Origin: DATJFH01 sp035495815
GTDB lineage: Bacteria > Acidobacteriota > Terriglobia > Bryobacterales > Bryobacteraceae
Assembly: GCA_035495815.1 (NCBI GenBank)
Contig: DATJFH010000043.1
Span: forward strand, 1-51,824
DNA length: 51,824 nucleotides
Reading direction: 5' to 3'
The first letter of the stretch is position 1. Every line of letters begins with the position of its first letter. Below are positions 7,960 through 16,077 of this stretch, one piece after another. Both the position numbers and the translations under genes were made by a program. The notes beneath the pieces are model-generated. The model was not told the origin of the DNA and did no database searches. It worked only from the letters and a program-made list of their open reading frames with translations.

Positions 7960-9657
7960 ATGCGTTTCGCCACGCGGACATTCCTGTTCTCGTTTGTTCC
8001 CTTCGCTCTCCTGCTCATGGGTAGCTTCTGGGTGATCCAGAAACTGGTGGAGTCGACCGTGCGCGACGGGCTGCGCACGTCGCTGCGGCATACCCACGAT
8101 TCGATCGCGCGAGTCCGCTCGAAGAGCGAGCTGCAGAACAGCCGGTTCCTGCGTGTCGTCGGCGAGAACGCTTCCTTGAAGGCGGGGCTGCAACTGCTGT
8201 TGGCGGAGCAAGAGAGCCGCGCGGCGAGGCTCACCGTCGAGGACCAGTTGCGCGAGACCTGCAACACGCTGGGATTCGATTTCCTGATGGTGTTCAATCC
8301 GGACGGCGCCGCCCTGGCTGGGGTGATGAGGGTAGGCGAACAGTTGGTGGCCATGGACGTGGCCAGGATCCGGCCTCCGCAGCGGGGCTTCGTAACCGTG
8401 GGTGACCGCGCCTACCAGGTGGCGTCTACGCCGATCAACCAGGGCGAAGAGAACCTGGGAATTCTCTCGATCGGAGAACATTTCGATTTTTCCGAATTCA
8501 GCACGCCTGCCGTGCTGGCTCGCCACGGCAAGATCCTGAAATCCAGCATCCCGGGTGTCCCGACGGACGCTGTAGAGGCGGCCCTCTCCGGCTGCGGGCC
8601 GCAAGCGGAATGTGAAGTCCGTCTTCGCGGCGAGAGCTACATCTCCATGCCGATGGAGAGCATCTACTTCGGCGAAGGCTACGTGCTGCGCAGCCTGCAG
8701 AGCGTGGACCTGGCCAGCGGTCCGGTGCAGAACATCCTGCGCACCGTTTTTCTGATCGCGGGATTGGGCGCCCTGCTGGCGGGTCTGATCGTCAGCGTGC
8801 TGTCGGCGCGGTCGATCGTTCGTCCCATCGCCGGGGTCGTGTCGCATCTCCGGGAGAGCGAGAGCACCGGCCTGCTGCCCGAGTTCGAAACCAGGGACGC
8901 GCCCATCCAGGAGATACGAGAGCTCACCGAGAGCTTCAACCGGGCGGCGGCGGCCATTCGCCAGGCGCGGGAAAGCCTGCGGCAGGCTTACCTCGAATTC
9001 GTCGGATCGCTGGCCAGCGCCCTCGACGCCCGCGACCGCTACACGGCCGGCCACAGCCGCCGCGTCAGCGAATATTCCTGCGCGATCGCGCAGGCGCTGC
9101 ACGTTACCGAGGAGGAGCTCGACGACATCCGCATGGGCGCGCTGCTGCACGACATCGGCAAGATCGGGATCGCCGACAGCGTGCTCCAGAAGCCGGGAGG
9201 CCTGACTCGGGAGGAGCAGACGCTGCTGCAGCAGCATCCGGTGATAGGACGCCGCATTCTCGAAGGAGTGAACGGATTCCAGAACTACCTTGCCGCCGTT
9301 GAACTGCATCATGAGAACTGGGACGGAAGCGGCTACCCCCTGGGACTGCTGGGACCCGCCACCCCGCTCAGCGCCCGCATCATTCATATCGCCGACGCCT
9401 ACGACGCGATGACCACGGACAGGCCCTACCGCCGAGGGATGAGCCACGAGGAGGCGATCCGCGTCCTGCACCAGTACGCCGGGGCCCAGTTCGACGCCGC
9501 CATCGTTCCCGTCTTTACCAAGCTGGTCACGCTGGCCAGGACGGAGCCGCCGCGGACTGAGGGAGCCAGCACGCCGCAAGTTCGGTCGCTGGCGCAAGCA
9601 TTGAACGGCCAGGCGTTCGGGCTTGGCGCCGCGGACGCGGAGAAGAGCAGCTCATGA
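7960..9657 (+). CDS. Membrane sensor with HAMP and HD-GYP c-di-GMP phosphodiesterase domains
   Basis: A 565-residue inner-membrane sensor. One membrane helix (about residues 7-26) precedes a periplasmic domain of about 230 residues that contains a Cys pair (Cys212 and Cys218); a second helix (about 258-283) and a HAMP linker lead into an HD-GYP domain (about 345-530). The catalytic HD is His397-Asp398 in LLHDIGKIG and the GYP signature HHENWDGSGYP is at 450-460, so c-di-GMP hydrolysis is likely intact. Position between a secreted cupredoxin and an outer-membrane barrel suggests that it reads a periplasmic redox or metal signal; that is inference. Its stop overlaps the next start (ATGA). Confidence 0.92.
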   Translation: MRFATRTFLFSFVPFALLLMGSFWVIQKLVESTVRDGLRTSLRHTHDSIARVRSKSELQNSRFLRVVGENASLKAGLQLLLAEQESRAARLTVEDQLRETCNTLGFDFLMVFNPDGAALAGVMRVGEQLVAMDVARIRPPQRGFVTVGDRAYQVASTPINQGEENLGILSIGEHFDFSEFSTPAVLARHGKILKSSIPGVPTDAVEAALSGCGPQAECEVRLRGESYISMPMESIYFGEGYVLRSLQSVDLASGPVQNILRTVFLIAGLGALLAGLIVSVLSARSIVRPIAGVVSHLRESESTGLLPEFETRDAPIQEIRELTESFNRAAAAIRQARESLRQAYLEFVGSLASALDARDRYTAGHSRRVSEYSCAIAQALHVTEEELDDIRMGALLHDIGKIGIADSVLQKPGGLTREEQTLLQQHPVIGRRILEGVNGFQNYLAAVELHHENWDGSGYPLGLLGPATPLSARIIHIADAYDAMTTDRPYRRGMSHEEAIRVLHQYAGAQFDAAIVPVFTKLVTLARTEPPRTEGASTPQVRSLAQALNGQAFGLGAADAEKSSS

Positions 9658-10715
9658 AGCGCGCGGTTCTCCTGCTCTGGTGTCTGCGGACGGTCGCCGT
9701 GGCGCAGGAAGCGTCTTCGGGATTCGAGTTGCGGGGAACGCTGACGGAAGCAGTCAATGTCTCACCCGCGCTCGAAGCGAGCCCCCGCTCCGGCGCGCGC
9801 GTTGCCGGCGGCTTCCGGTCCGTGCTCTATCCGACCTGGAAACTGAGCGGGCATTGGAGCGTGTCCGGGGCCGTGCAGCTTTACTCCCGGCCTTACTTCA
9901 TCGAGGAGTTCGCCACCCAGGGCTACGGAGCGAATGGCGATATTTTGAACGCCCAGCTCAACTATTCCCGGTTCTGGAAGCGTGGATCGCTCGTGGTTCG
10001 CCTGGGACAGATGCCCTCCGCGTTCGGTTCGTTCCTGCTGCGATACGACGACGCCGTGAATCCGCTGATCTTCGCGCCGATGCAATACGGCTACTACTAC
10101 AAGCCCGTGTCGACCAATAGCATGACCGGCGCGCAGGTGGACGCCGTAATCGGCCGTCTGGACGCGCGGGCGCAATTCGCCAATTCAAATCCGGCCAACC
10201 GGCGCAGCGTGTTCGATCGCGATCAATATCCGAACTGGGCCGGCGGCGCCGGCATCACGATACGGCAGGGCTTTCGGATCGGCGCATCCGCCTACCGGGG
10301 TCCCTATCTGGACCGACACTACGCATTCTACTTCCCGGGCGAAGCCAAGCCGCGCGACCTGGCCGGAAGCGGCTACGGAATCGACGTCCAGTGGGGCCGC
10401 GGACATTGGAACGTCACCGGCGAGCTGCAGCGGTTTCAGATGGACTACCGCGCCATCCGGACCTTCCGGCAACACACCGGGTACGCCGAAGCGCGGAGGG
10501 TTCTGCATCCCCGCTGGTATGCAGCCGCTCGCGCCGGGTACGTGCGGGCCAGCGCCTTCCCGGGCACGGACGCATACGAGATGGTGGCGGGGTACAGGCC
10601 CAACAGGTTCCAGCTGTTGAAGGCCGGCTACCAGGTCCAGCGCGGGCGGGCCGCCAACACGTTCGCGGTCCAGTTCGTGACCAGGTTCAAGGCGATTTCG
10701 ATTGCCAGGGACTAG
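9654..10715 (+). CDS. Putative outer-membrane beta-barrel protein
   Basis: A 353-residue exported protein with a signal peptide (about residues 1-18, ending VAQ) followed by alternating aromatic/hydrophobic strands and Tyr/Gly-rich turns typical of porin-like barrels (for example GQMPSAFGSFLLRYDDAVNP and ALRYG-like repeats of about 10-12 residues). No specific family was recognised. It is translationally coupled to the HD-GYP sensor by an ATGA overlap. Its TAG stop is exactly where an IS630-family element has inserted: the TA of the stop is the target dinucleotide. Joining the flanks without the element still gives TAG, so the protein end is probably unchanged, but any downstream operon gene has been cut off. 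Confidence 0.75.
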   Translation: MKRAVLLLWCLRTVAVAQEASSGFELRGTLTEAVNVSPALEASPRSGARVAGGFRSVLYPTWKLSGHWSVSGAVQLYSRPYFIEEFATQGYGANGDILNAQLNYSRFWKRGSLVVRLGQMPSAFGSFLLRYDDAVNPLIFAPMQYGYYYKPVSTNSMTGAQVDAVIGRLDARAQFANSNPANRRSVFDRDQYPNWAGGAGITIRQGFRIGASAYRGPYLDRHYAFYFPGEAKPRDLAGSGYGIDVQWGRGHWNVTGELQRFQMDYRAIRTFRQHTGYAEARRVLHPRWYAAARAGYVRASAFPGTDAYEMVAGYRPNRFQLLKAGYQVQRGRAANTFAVQFVTRFKAISIARD

Positions 10716-10743
10716 CGTACTGTCTTCGAAATAACTATACAGG
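10715..10743 (+). repeat. Left terminal inverted repeat of the IS630-family element
   Basis: Pairs with 11702-11730: 23 of 29 positions match, including GTACTGTC, AAATAACTA and ACAGG cores. A hairpin (GAAATAAC/GTTATTTC, 10728-10750) overlaps its inner edge. Confidence 0.8.
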
Positions 10744-10761
10744 TTATTTCTTCCGCTTTCT

Positions 10762-11115
10762 TCAGTTGGGGCTGGTGCAACCGGGCTTGATCTGTTCCAA
10801 GGTTCGGCGAGAGCGGGTGAGCTTTTCCTGTATGGATTCGACGGTCGGAGTCCATACGAAGGGTGATTGCGTTTCAGCCACTGCTTTACCTTCGCGTGCT
10901 TGTGCGTCCCGTAGTTGTCCATGATGAGATGCAAGGGGACATCGCCCGGAAACTCGGCTTTTAGCCGTCGCAGGATTCAGATACAGGCCCACAACGTCGG
11001 TCATCTTTTCCAAGAACTTCGGATCGCGCGAGAGCTTCAAAGTCTCTATGCGATGCGGCTGGAGGTTGTGAGCGCGCCAGATATTGTTGACGGTGGACTT
11101 GCTCACTCCCTCCGC
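10762..11115 (-). pseudogene. IS630 transposase remnant, middle and C-terminal blocks
   Basis: The minus strand reads GVSKSTVNNIWRAHNLQPHR and on to VVGLYLNP (block B, about 10973-11115), then changes frame and jumps to RRLKAEFPGD and LIMDNYGTHKHAKVKQWL (block D), which holds the second catalytic Asp region (MDNYGTHK). A further deletion removes the third acidic motif, and the tail FVWTPTVESIQEKL follows in another frame, ending at the stop at 10762. The piece expected between GLYLNP and RRLK is missing here and is found inverted at 11116-11332. Confidence 0.8.
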
Positions 11116-11332
11116 AACAGGCGATCGTCCTGTGCGTAGACGAACAGAGCCAGATCCAGGCATTGGATCGCACACAGCCGGGGTTGCCGATCAAGAAGGG
11201 ACGATGCGGCACGATGACCACGATTACAAACGCAACGGCACGACCACTTTGTTCGCCGCCCTGGAAACTTTAGAAGGTAAGGTGGTAGGCGAATGTCATC
11301 AGAGACACCGGCACCAGGAATTTCTGAAATTC
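11116..11332 (+). pseudogene. IS630 transposase catalytic-core block, inverted relative to the rest
   Basis: The plus strand encodes IVLCVDEQSQIQALDRTQPG and then, after a 1-base frameshift near 11213, DYKRNGTTTLFAALETLEGK and RHRHQEFLKF. This is exactly the IS630 segment with the first catalytic Asp (CVDE) that is lacking from the minus-strand copy. Because the pieces do not overlap and together make up most of one transposase, an internal rearrangement of a single element is more likely than two copies. Confidence 0.75.
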
Positions 11333-11674
11333 CCCTGGCTCTCCGCCATCGTCCGGCAACTCCAATGCGTCATCCCGCCGGTTTGGTTTGCAGCCGCGCG
11401 TCCACGATACCGGCGATCTTGTCGATTTGATAAGTGGGCCTTCGTCCGCGCCCCACAGACCGTCCAGACCCTCGTCACCGAAACGCTTTCGCTACAGAAT
11501 CACGGTGTTTCGATTCACTGCAAGCCGTTTCGCAATTGCGACATCAGACTCGCCCGCCGCAGCGGCAAGAACGATCCTGCAGCGCAAAGCCACCTGCTGT
11601 GGGGTACCGTGCGCCGCAGTCCACTGCTGGAGCTTTTGGTGCTCCACTTCAGAAATCTGACACAACTTCCCCAT
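11333..11674 (-). pseudogene. IS630 transposase remnant, N-terminal block
   Basis: Begins MGKLCQISEVEHQKLQQW and contains the helix-turn-helix part (DVAIAKRLAVNRNTV). A TAG follows at about 11490; the frame then continues RFGDEGLDGLW, shifts to GRRPTYQIDKIAGIVDARLQ and shifts again to GMTHWSCRTMAESQG, where it meets the inverted block. At least one stop and two frameshifts make it non-functional. Confidence 0.8.
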
Positions 11675-11701
11675 ACTCCAGGATAACGTGGCTCGCGCCA
11701 G

Positions 11702-11730
11702 CCTGTCTAGTTATTTGTTGGACAGTACCC
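11702..11730 (-). repeat. Right terminal inverted repeat of the IS630-family element
   Basis: On the minus strand this starts GGGTACTGTC and matches the left repeat at 23 of 29 positions. It lies 28 bases upstream of the transposase start codon at 11674, as usual for this family. Confidence 0.8.
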
Positions 11731-11802
11731 TAGCAGGCTGGCCGCCGGGCCCACATGCTAATCGATGCGCCGCCTATCGAGTGGTGCGCAACGTGGCCAT
11801 AG

Positions 11803-12045
11803 CTACCATCTCCGCAGAATCCGCGCGGTCGCCGCTGGATCTGGCTCCATGCTCCAATTCCCGAGTTCGTGAGTTCCGCCGAGCAAGATCCTATGGTGTC
11901 GCGGAAACATGTAAATGTCACCTGGTCCAATCGTCATGTAATCCACCTCGGGCTGCGGCAGCGGAATACGTTCTAGCCTAGTCCCGGCAGGCACCTGATA
12001 GTCCCGCCGGTGTTCCGTTTGTAAAGGGGGAGCCGTCAAGAACAA
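11803..12045 (-). pseudogene. Fragment of an FAD-dependent amino-acid oxidase (DAO-like)
   Basis: An 80-codon open stretch resembles the C-terminal part of a D-amino-acid-oxidase-type flavoenzyme, with the pattern DYMTIGPGDIYMFPR, then ILLGGTHELGNWSMEPDPAA. The FAD-binding N-terminus is missing because the IS3-family element begins just upstream (about 12060), and the C-terminal end runs into stops near 11800. The stretch from there to the IS630 end (11733-11802) shows nothing recognisable. Assignment rests on remembered family motifs only. Confidence 0.45.
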
Positions 12046-12126
12046 ATTCCTGCGATGGAGTGAACCCTAAAAATGAGACAGGGAGTTAAGGGAGCAAATA
12101 CATTGAACGGAGTGAGGAAATGGATA

Positions 12127-12483
12127 TGTCCGATCTCAAGATCACAGCCATGCGAGCCCTGGACGCCGGCGCAAAGACCGGCGAACTGGCGCGGAAAATA
12201 CCAACTGTGTCCCAAACTGCTGGAGCGCTGGCGCGGAGAGTGGCGCGCCAGAGGCGAAGCCGCATTTCCCGGCATTGGACGCCGCGGCTCCGGTCTGCCT
12301 GCGCTGGATGATGCCCACCGCATCGCCGATTTGGAGCGCAAAGTCGGCCAGATGACGATGGAGAACGACTTCTTAAAAAAAGCCTTGCAGCATTTCAAGG
12401 ATCATCACCAGCCAGCCGTCGTCAATGGCGCGGATGTCTGCTTGAAGAAATCGGTCAAGCAACTGGGGAAGGCAAAGCGGTGA
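12127..12483 (+). pseudogene. IS3-family transposase OrfA, frameshifted
   Basis: The N-terminal part reads MSDLKITAMRALDAGAKTGE up to LARK in one frame and continues YQLCPKLLERWRGEWRARGE to the end (KQLGKAKR) in another. The shift is explained by one extra A in the run at 12195-12198. The C-terminal part has the leucine-rich coiled coil (ADLERKVGQMTMENDFLKKA) typical of IS3 OrfA. The frameshift lies inside the helix-turn-helix domain, not at the OrfA/OrfB junction, so it is decay and not the programmed event. Confidence 0.8.
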
Positions 12484-12738
12484 ACGCCTTGTGCCAGATG
12501 ACCGGCTTGAACCGAGCCGGCTACTACCGCTGGCGCACAGACCGCACTGCAATGGCCGGCTTACGGATATCGAAGAATCACGGCCGAGCTGCAGCGGCGG
12601 GGCTTCGAAGTGAACCACAAGCGAGTGCTGCGCCTGATGCGCGAGGATAACCTGCTCTGTTTGCGGCGCAGGTCCTTCGTGGTCACGACCGACTCACGCC
12701 ACCATCTGCAGGTCTATCCCAACCAGGCCGGCCGGATG
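12480..12738 (+). pseudogene. IS3-family transposase OrfB, truncated
   Basis: Starts GTG overlapping the OrfA stop with VNALCQMTGLNRAGYYRWR; about 15 codons are then missing, with a frame change, before ALQWPAYGYRRITAELQRRG and HKRVLRLMREDNLL. It breaks off after DSRHHLQVYPNQAGRM at about 12738, before the DDE catalytic domain. The right end of the element is absent. Confidence 0.8.
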
Positions 12739-12987
12739 CGGCCTGAGGATCTTTTTTCGACCGCGCTGGAACGTTCAGATTACGAGCCCCTTGCAAAACT
12801 CGCTTACCACTTGAGGTACGCCGATTACTACATTGCGAACGAACTTGCGACCGACAAGGCCCTGAACTGCTACCGGAAGTTCTTTGAAACGTTCGAGAGT
12901 AGCCAATTCCTCACATTCAACTATGATTCTTTGCCCGAGACGTTCTTGCAGCGCCTTGGACGTTGGTACCCGCCCGACGGTTACGGC
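12739..12987 (+). pseudogene. Fragment resembling a SIR2-like domain protein
   Basis: In frame with the truncated OrfB but unrelated to it: a stretch with ALERSDYEPLAKLAYHLRYAD and then FLTFNYDSLPETFLQRLGRW. The LTFNYDSLPE pattern recalls the NAD-binding core of SIR2-like proteins, including defence-associated ones. Both ends are cut: IS3 on the left and a membrane-protein fragment on the right. The assignment is tentative. Confidence 0.35.
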
Positions 12988-13169
12988 TGTACGAACTGCT
13001 CGAATGGCGCGTCTCGGTCGCGTCCGGCAGCGCCGGCGACGCCTTTCTGGGGACCCAGGGCGACGTTTGGGACACTCAACTCGACATGTTCATGGCGCTG
13101 TGCGGATCGATCGCCGCCCAACTGCTGTTAGGCCGGCTGCATGACCGTCAGCTTCGCGGCGCGGTTTAG
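12984..13169 (+). pseudogene. C-terminal fragment of a DUF2238 (YjdF-like) membrane protein
   Basis: About 60 codons read LYELLEWRVSVASG, AGDAFLGTQGDVWDTQ, then a hydrophobic segment and LLLGRLHDRQL, which is the characteristic C-terminal end of DUF2238 inner-membrane proteins. The rest of the gene is gone. Its stop overlaps the 3' end of the convergent MFS gene. Confidence 0.6.
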
Positions 13170-14404
13170 CGGCGCTTCCACTCGAGCGGCTCAATCCTGC
13201 CGACCACCAACAGAAACGACAGTCCGCCCAGGGACGCAGCGGCTGCCGCGGCCGCAAACGCCCACATGTACGAACCCGTCTGGTTCACGATCAGACCCGT
13301 AAGGTAGGGCGCAACCACGCCCGCCAGATTTCCGAATCCGTTCTGCAGGCCCGTCCATTTGCCCGACGCCGCCGGTCCGGCCAGCGTCTGTGTCACCGCC
13401 CACAGGTTCGAGCTGCACAAACCGTAACAGAGGCTGGCGATTACCAGGATCACCACGCATACATTGCGATCGTCCACCATGGCGGCCGGATAGATCAGCG
13501 CGCCGGCAAACAGCCCGGCTACCACGAAAAACTTCCGCACCCGCGTGGGACTTCCTCCGCGCGAAATCCAACGGTCCGACGCCCACCCCGAAATCAGCGC
13601 CGACAGGGCGATTCCCCAGAAGGGCAGCGAGCCCAGGATGGCCATCATGTTCTCGGAAAAATGGCGCTCCTTTACCAGGTAGAGCGGCAGCCAGGTGAGC
13701 AGAAAATACCAGAGGTAGTTCGACCCGAACAATCCGAAGAAAGTGCCCCAGACGTCCCGCTTGCTCAGCAGTTCCAGCACCCCCGGGGCCTGCGCGGAGT
13801 GCGAAATCGCCAGCGCCCGGTCCTTCGGCCCCCAGATCGACCATGGAATCAGCCACAGCAGGCTGATCGCTCCGATCGTGAGGAACAGCGATCGCCATCC
13901 GTAGTTCGCCACCAGCAGCCCGCCCAGCAGCGTTCCCAACGCCGGCCCGGTCTTGTTGCCCACGTCCACCAGCGCGTTGGCCACGCCCCGGTGGGATTGC
14001 GGAAAGTTCCCCGCGATGATCTTCGAGTACGACGGATACGCCACCGATTCGCCGATCCCCAGCAGCAGCCGCAGAGCAAACAGGCTCGCGAAACCGGTCA
14101 CCAACCCGGTCGCGAAGGTAGCCGCCGACCAGGCCAGGTACCCGAGTCCAAAAACCCAGCGCACATCGTAGCGGTCCACCAGCCAGCCGGAGACCACTTG
14201 GAACACCGCGTAAGTCCAGAAGAAGCTCGACAGCAGCAGTCCCATCTGTCTCGGGTCGAGACTCAACTCTTTGGTCAACTGCGGCGCCGCCACCGAAAGC
14301 GTGCCGCGATCGATGTAATTGATGCAGACCGAAATAGCGAGCAGCAGCAGGACTCGCATCTGCGTGGTGGAAAGCCTGCCTTCGGCCGTAGCCGCGACAC
14401 TCAT
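13166..14404 (-). CDS. MFS transporter, anion:cation symporter type
   Basis: A 412-residue major facilitator with 12 predicted membrane helices. The sequence after the second helix (GWLVDRYDVRWVFGLGYLAW) and the helix 4-5 region (RLLLGIGESVAYPSYSKIIA) match the ACS family that imports organic anions such as hexuronates, galactonate or phthalate. The neighbouring SGNH hydrolase gene is 30 bases upstream on the same strand, so the two may be co-transcribed and serve the same carbohydrate-derived substrate; that is inference. Confidence 0.85.
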   Translation of the reverse strand: MSVAATAEGRLSTTQMRVLLLLAISVCINYIDRGTLSVAAPQLTKELSLDPRQMGLLLSSFFWTYAVFQVVSGWLVDRYDVRWVFGLGYLAWSAATFATGLVTGFASLFALRLLLGIGESVAYPSYSKIIAGNFPQSHRGVANALVDVGNKTGPALGTLLGGLLVANYGWRSLFLTIGAISLLWLIPWSIWGPKDRALAISHSAQAPGVLELLSKRDVWGTFFGLFGSNYLWYFLLTWLPLYLVKERHFSENMMAILGSLPFWGIALSALISGWASDRWISRGGSPTRVRKFFVVAGLFAGALIYPAAMVDDRNVCVVILVIASLCYGLCSSNLWAVTQTLAGPAASGKWTGLQNGFGNLAGVVAPYLTGLIVNQTGSYMWAFAAAAAAASLGGLSFLLVVGRIEPLEWKRR

Positions 14405-14434
14405 GGATTAGGCTCCTGTGGACAAGACTTGATT

Positions 14435-15667
14435 CTACTCCGGCGTGAGTTCGTACCGGCGCGGCTTCGGTTGCGCGGCCGCGCGCTGCTGCTCGACCAG
14501 CTCCGCCTCGAGCGCGTCAAGACTGTCGAGAGCGGCCTGCAGACGCCCGGCCTTGGTGTCCTGCATTGGAACCTGCACCTGCCGCCAGCGGGCGTTGTGA
14601 ATCGCCGCGCGCTTCAGAGTCAGGGCGTGGACTTCCAGCGCCTGCTTCGCCATCGGCGTCGGCATCGCGCCCAGGTCGACTCCTTCTGCCAGATCCTGGC
14701 GGCTGAAGCTGCCCGCGAACTCGCCGTCGATGCGCAGCACGTAGCGCGCGCGTGTCAGTCCCTTGACGGCCAGAGTCTGCCGGTTCAGCGTTCGGTTGAA
14801 ATCGGACGCCTTCAACGCCAGCGCCAGCGCCGGGTCCTTCGGGTCGAGCGGCATCGGCAACGCAGCGTCTTCCTGCGTCCACGTCAGGGCGTCGGCCGTA
14901 TACAGGACACTCACCTCTGTATTGGCCGCGGTCACCTTTTTCGAGTCCGCGTCGATCTCGGCCGAGGAGACTAAAGCTGGAGCCTGCCACGCGCGCAGCA
15001 GCGCCCCAGCCATGAGCAGGTGCCCACCCGCCCCCGGGTGTACGCGGTCCGGCAGCAGCTTCAGCGCCAGCTCGCGATCGAGCGTCTTCGCTTTCTTCAA
15101 CGCCGCCACCACCGGCGTATTCAGGTCCGCCAGCGCCAGGTTCTCCCGCGACGCCAGTTCCGCCAGGAACTTTCCGTAGCGCACGAGCACCGCGTTGTAT
15201 CCGCCGGCGAAGGCAGGCGGCCGGGTTACGTCGTCGTACGGCGAGGGCTGAATGGCGGTAATGCGAACCTCCGGCAGCTTTTGCTTTACGGTCCGGATGA
15301 TCGATTCGTACCCGGCGCTGTACCGCTCGAAAATATCCGGATTGAAGGCGCGATAACTGCCGTCGTTCATCCCCAGCATGATCGTGAGCACGGTGGGATT
15401 GTAGGCGAACACGTCGCGCTCCAGCCGCAATTCCACCGGGCCGCCGCCCCCTCCGCTCACACGGTCGCCGCCCCAGCCGGAATGGACGAACGTCACCTTC
15501 ATCTTCGGGAAACGGGTGACCACGTAACTTTCGGTGAACGTCGTGTAGAGCCGCTGATCGGTGATGCTGTCGCCGTAAAAGACGACGCGGTCGCCGTCCT
15601 TCAGGTAGAAGTCGCCCTGCGCGCGGGCAGCCGACACAAAGAGAAGGATCGCCAGGATTCGCCGCAT
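14435..15667 (-). CDS. Secreted SGNH/GDSL-type hydrolase
   Basis: An exported esterase-like enzyme of 410 residues with a signal peptide (residues 1-17, ending ARAQ). All SGNH blocks are present: Ser34 in GDSIT, Gly66 in GWGGDRV, Asn101 in GMND and Asp206/His209 in DRVHPGAGGH. The C-terminal 170 residues are an extra region not in minimal SGNH enzymes. The start at 15667 is chosen over an ATG at 15724 because it is followed at once by the signal peptide and AGGAT lies just upstream. Family members deacetylate carbohydrates or hydrolyse sugar esters; the substrate here is unknown. Confidence 0.85.
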   Translation of the reverse strand: MRRILAILLFVSAARAQGDFYLKDGDRVVFYGDSITDQRLYTTFTESYVVTRFPKMKVTFVHSGWGGDRVSGGGGGPVELRLERDVFAYNPTVLTIMLGMNDGSYRAFNPDIFERYSAGYESIIRTVKQKLPEVRITAIQPSPYDDVTRPPAFAGGYNAVLVRYGKFLAELASRENLALADLNTPVVAALKKAKTLDRELALKLLPDRVHPGAGGHLLMAGALLRAWQAPALVSSAEIDADSKKVTAANTEVSVLYTADALTWTQEDAALPMPLDPKDPALALALKASDFNRTLNRQTLAVKGLTRARYVLRIDGEFAGSFSRQDLAEGVDLGAMPTPMAKQALEVHALTLKRAAIHNARWRQVQVPMQDTKAGRLQAALDSLDALEAELVEQQRAAAQPKPRRYELTPE

Positions 15668-16077
15668 ACGATCCTTCAGTATATCCGCAGGCTTGCGCGC
15701 TCCCGGCTCTGTTTCCGCGCGCAAGGCGGCAGACTAGAAATACCGATGGTCGCCCAGTCGTGGGATGCCGTCTTCAGATAGCCATACAACTTGGCAGGGT
15801 TCGCCGAGCCGGCCTGTAACACTCGTCGGGAATTTCTGAACAGGTAAGACATCGTTCCCCGAAAGCGACGGCCTATTTCTTCGCCTTAATTAATTTTTTG
15901 AAGAGCCACGAACGCTGTTCCGATCGAATACTCAGGGTTTGGTACCAGCCTGCACGTTGTTTTGCTGAGCACGTTGGACCGGGGACTGCGGCTTTCGTCG
16001 TGTCGCTGGTGCTCTACGGTGGGCATTGCCGCCGCGGGCAGCGCCGGCGGAGAGACACGCGGCCGGCTAACTTCGCT
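15668..16077. other. Intergenic region of 410 bp without a recognisable gene
   Basis: It lies between two minus-strand genes and must carry the SGNH promoter and the end of the HD-GYP transcript. An AT-rich patch (TTAATTAATTTTTTG, about 15885-15900) stands out. Short open frames here show no recognisable domain. Confidence 0.5.

Larger units (their letters stand above)
10715..11730. mobile_element. Degenerate IS630-family insertion sequence
   Basis: A 1016-bp element bounded by imperfect 29-bp terminal inverted repeats and flanked by TA on both sides (10713-10714 and 11731-11732), the target duplication of the IS630/Tc1 superfamily. It contains pieces of one transposase in four blocks, one of them inverted, with frameshifts, stops and deletions. 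It cannot make its own transposase. Confidence 0.85.

Noticed and set aside
7243..9597. 784-codon open frame on the minus strand
   Set aside because: It is antisense to the cupredoxin and HD-GYP genes, which have clear domains; the frame is open only because of high G+C codon bias, and its translation is Arg/Gly/His-rich with no domain.
10728..10750. Hairpin GAAATAAC/GTTATTTC as a terminator of the barrel operon
   Set aside because: It overlaps the left terminal repeat of the IS630 element, so it belongs to the element; the stem is AT-rich and lacks a T tract.
12195..12198. A-run in IS3 OrfA as a programmed frameshift site
   Set aside because: The shift is inside the helix-turn-helix domain and not at the OrfA/OrfB junction, and OrfB is truncated; simple decay fits better.
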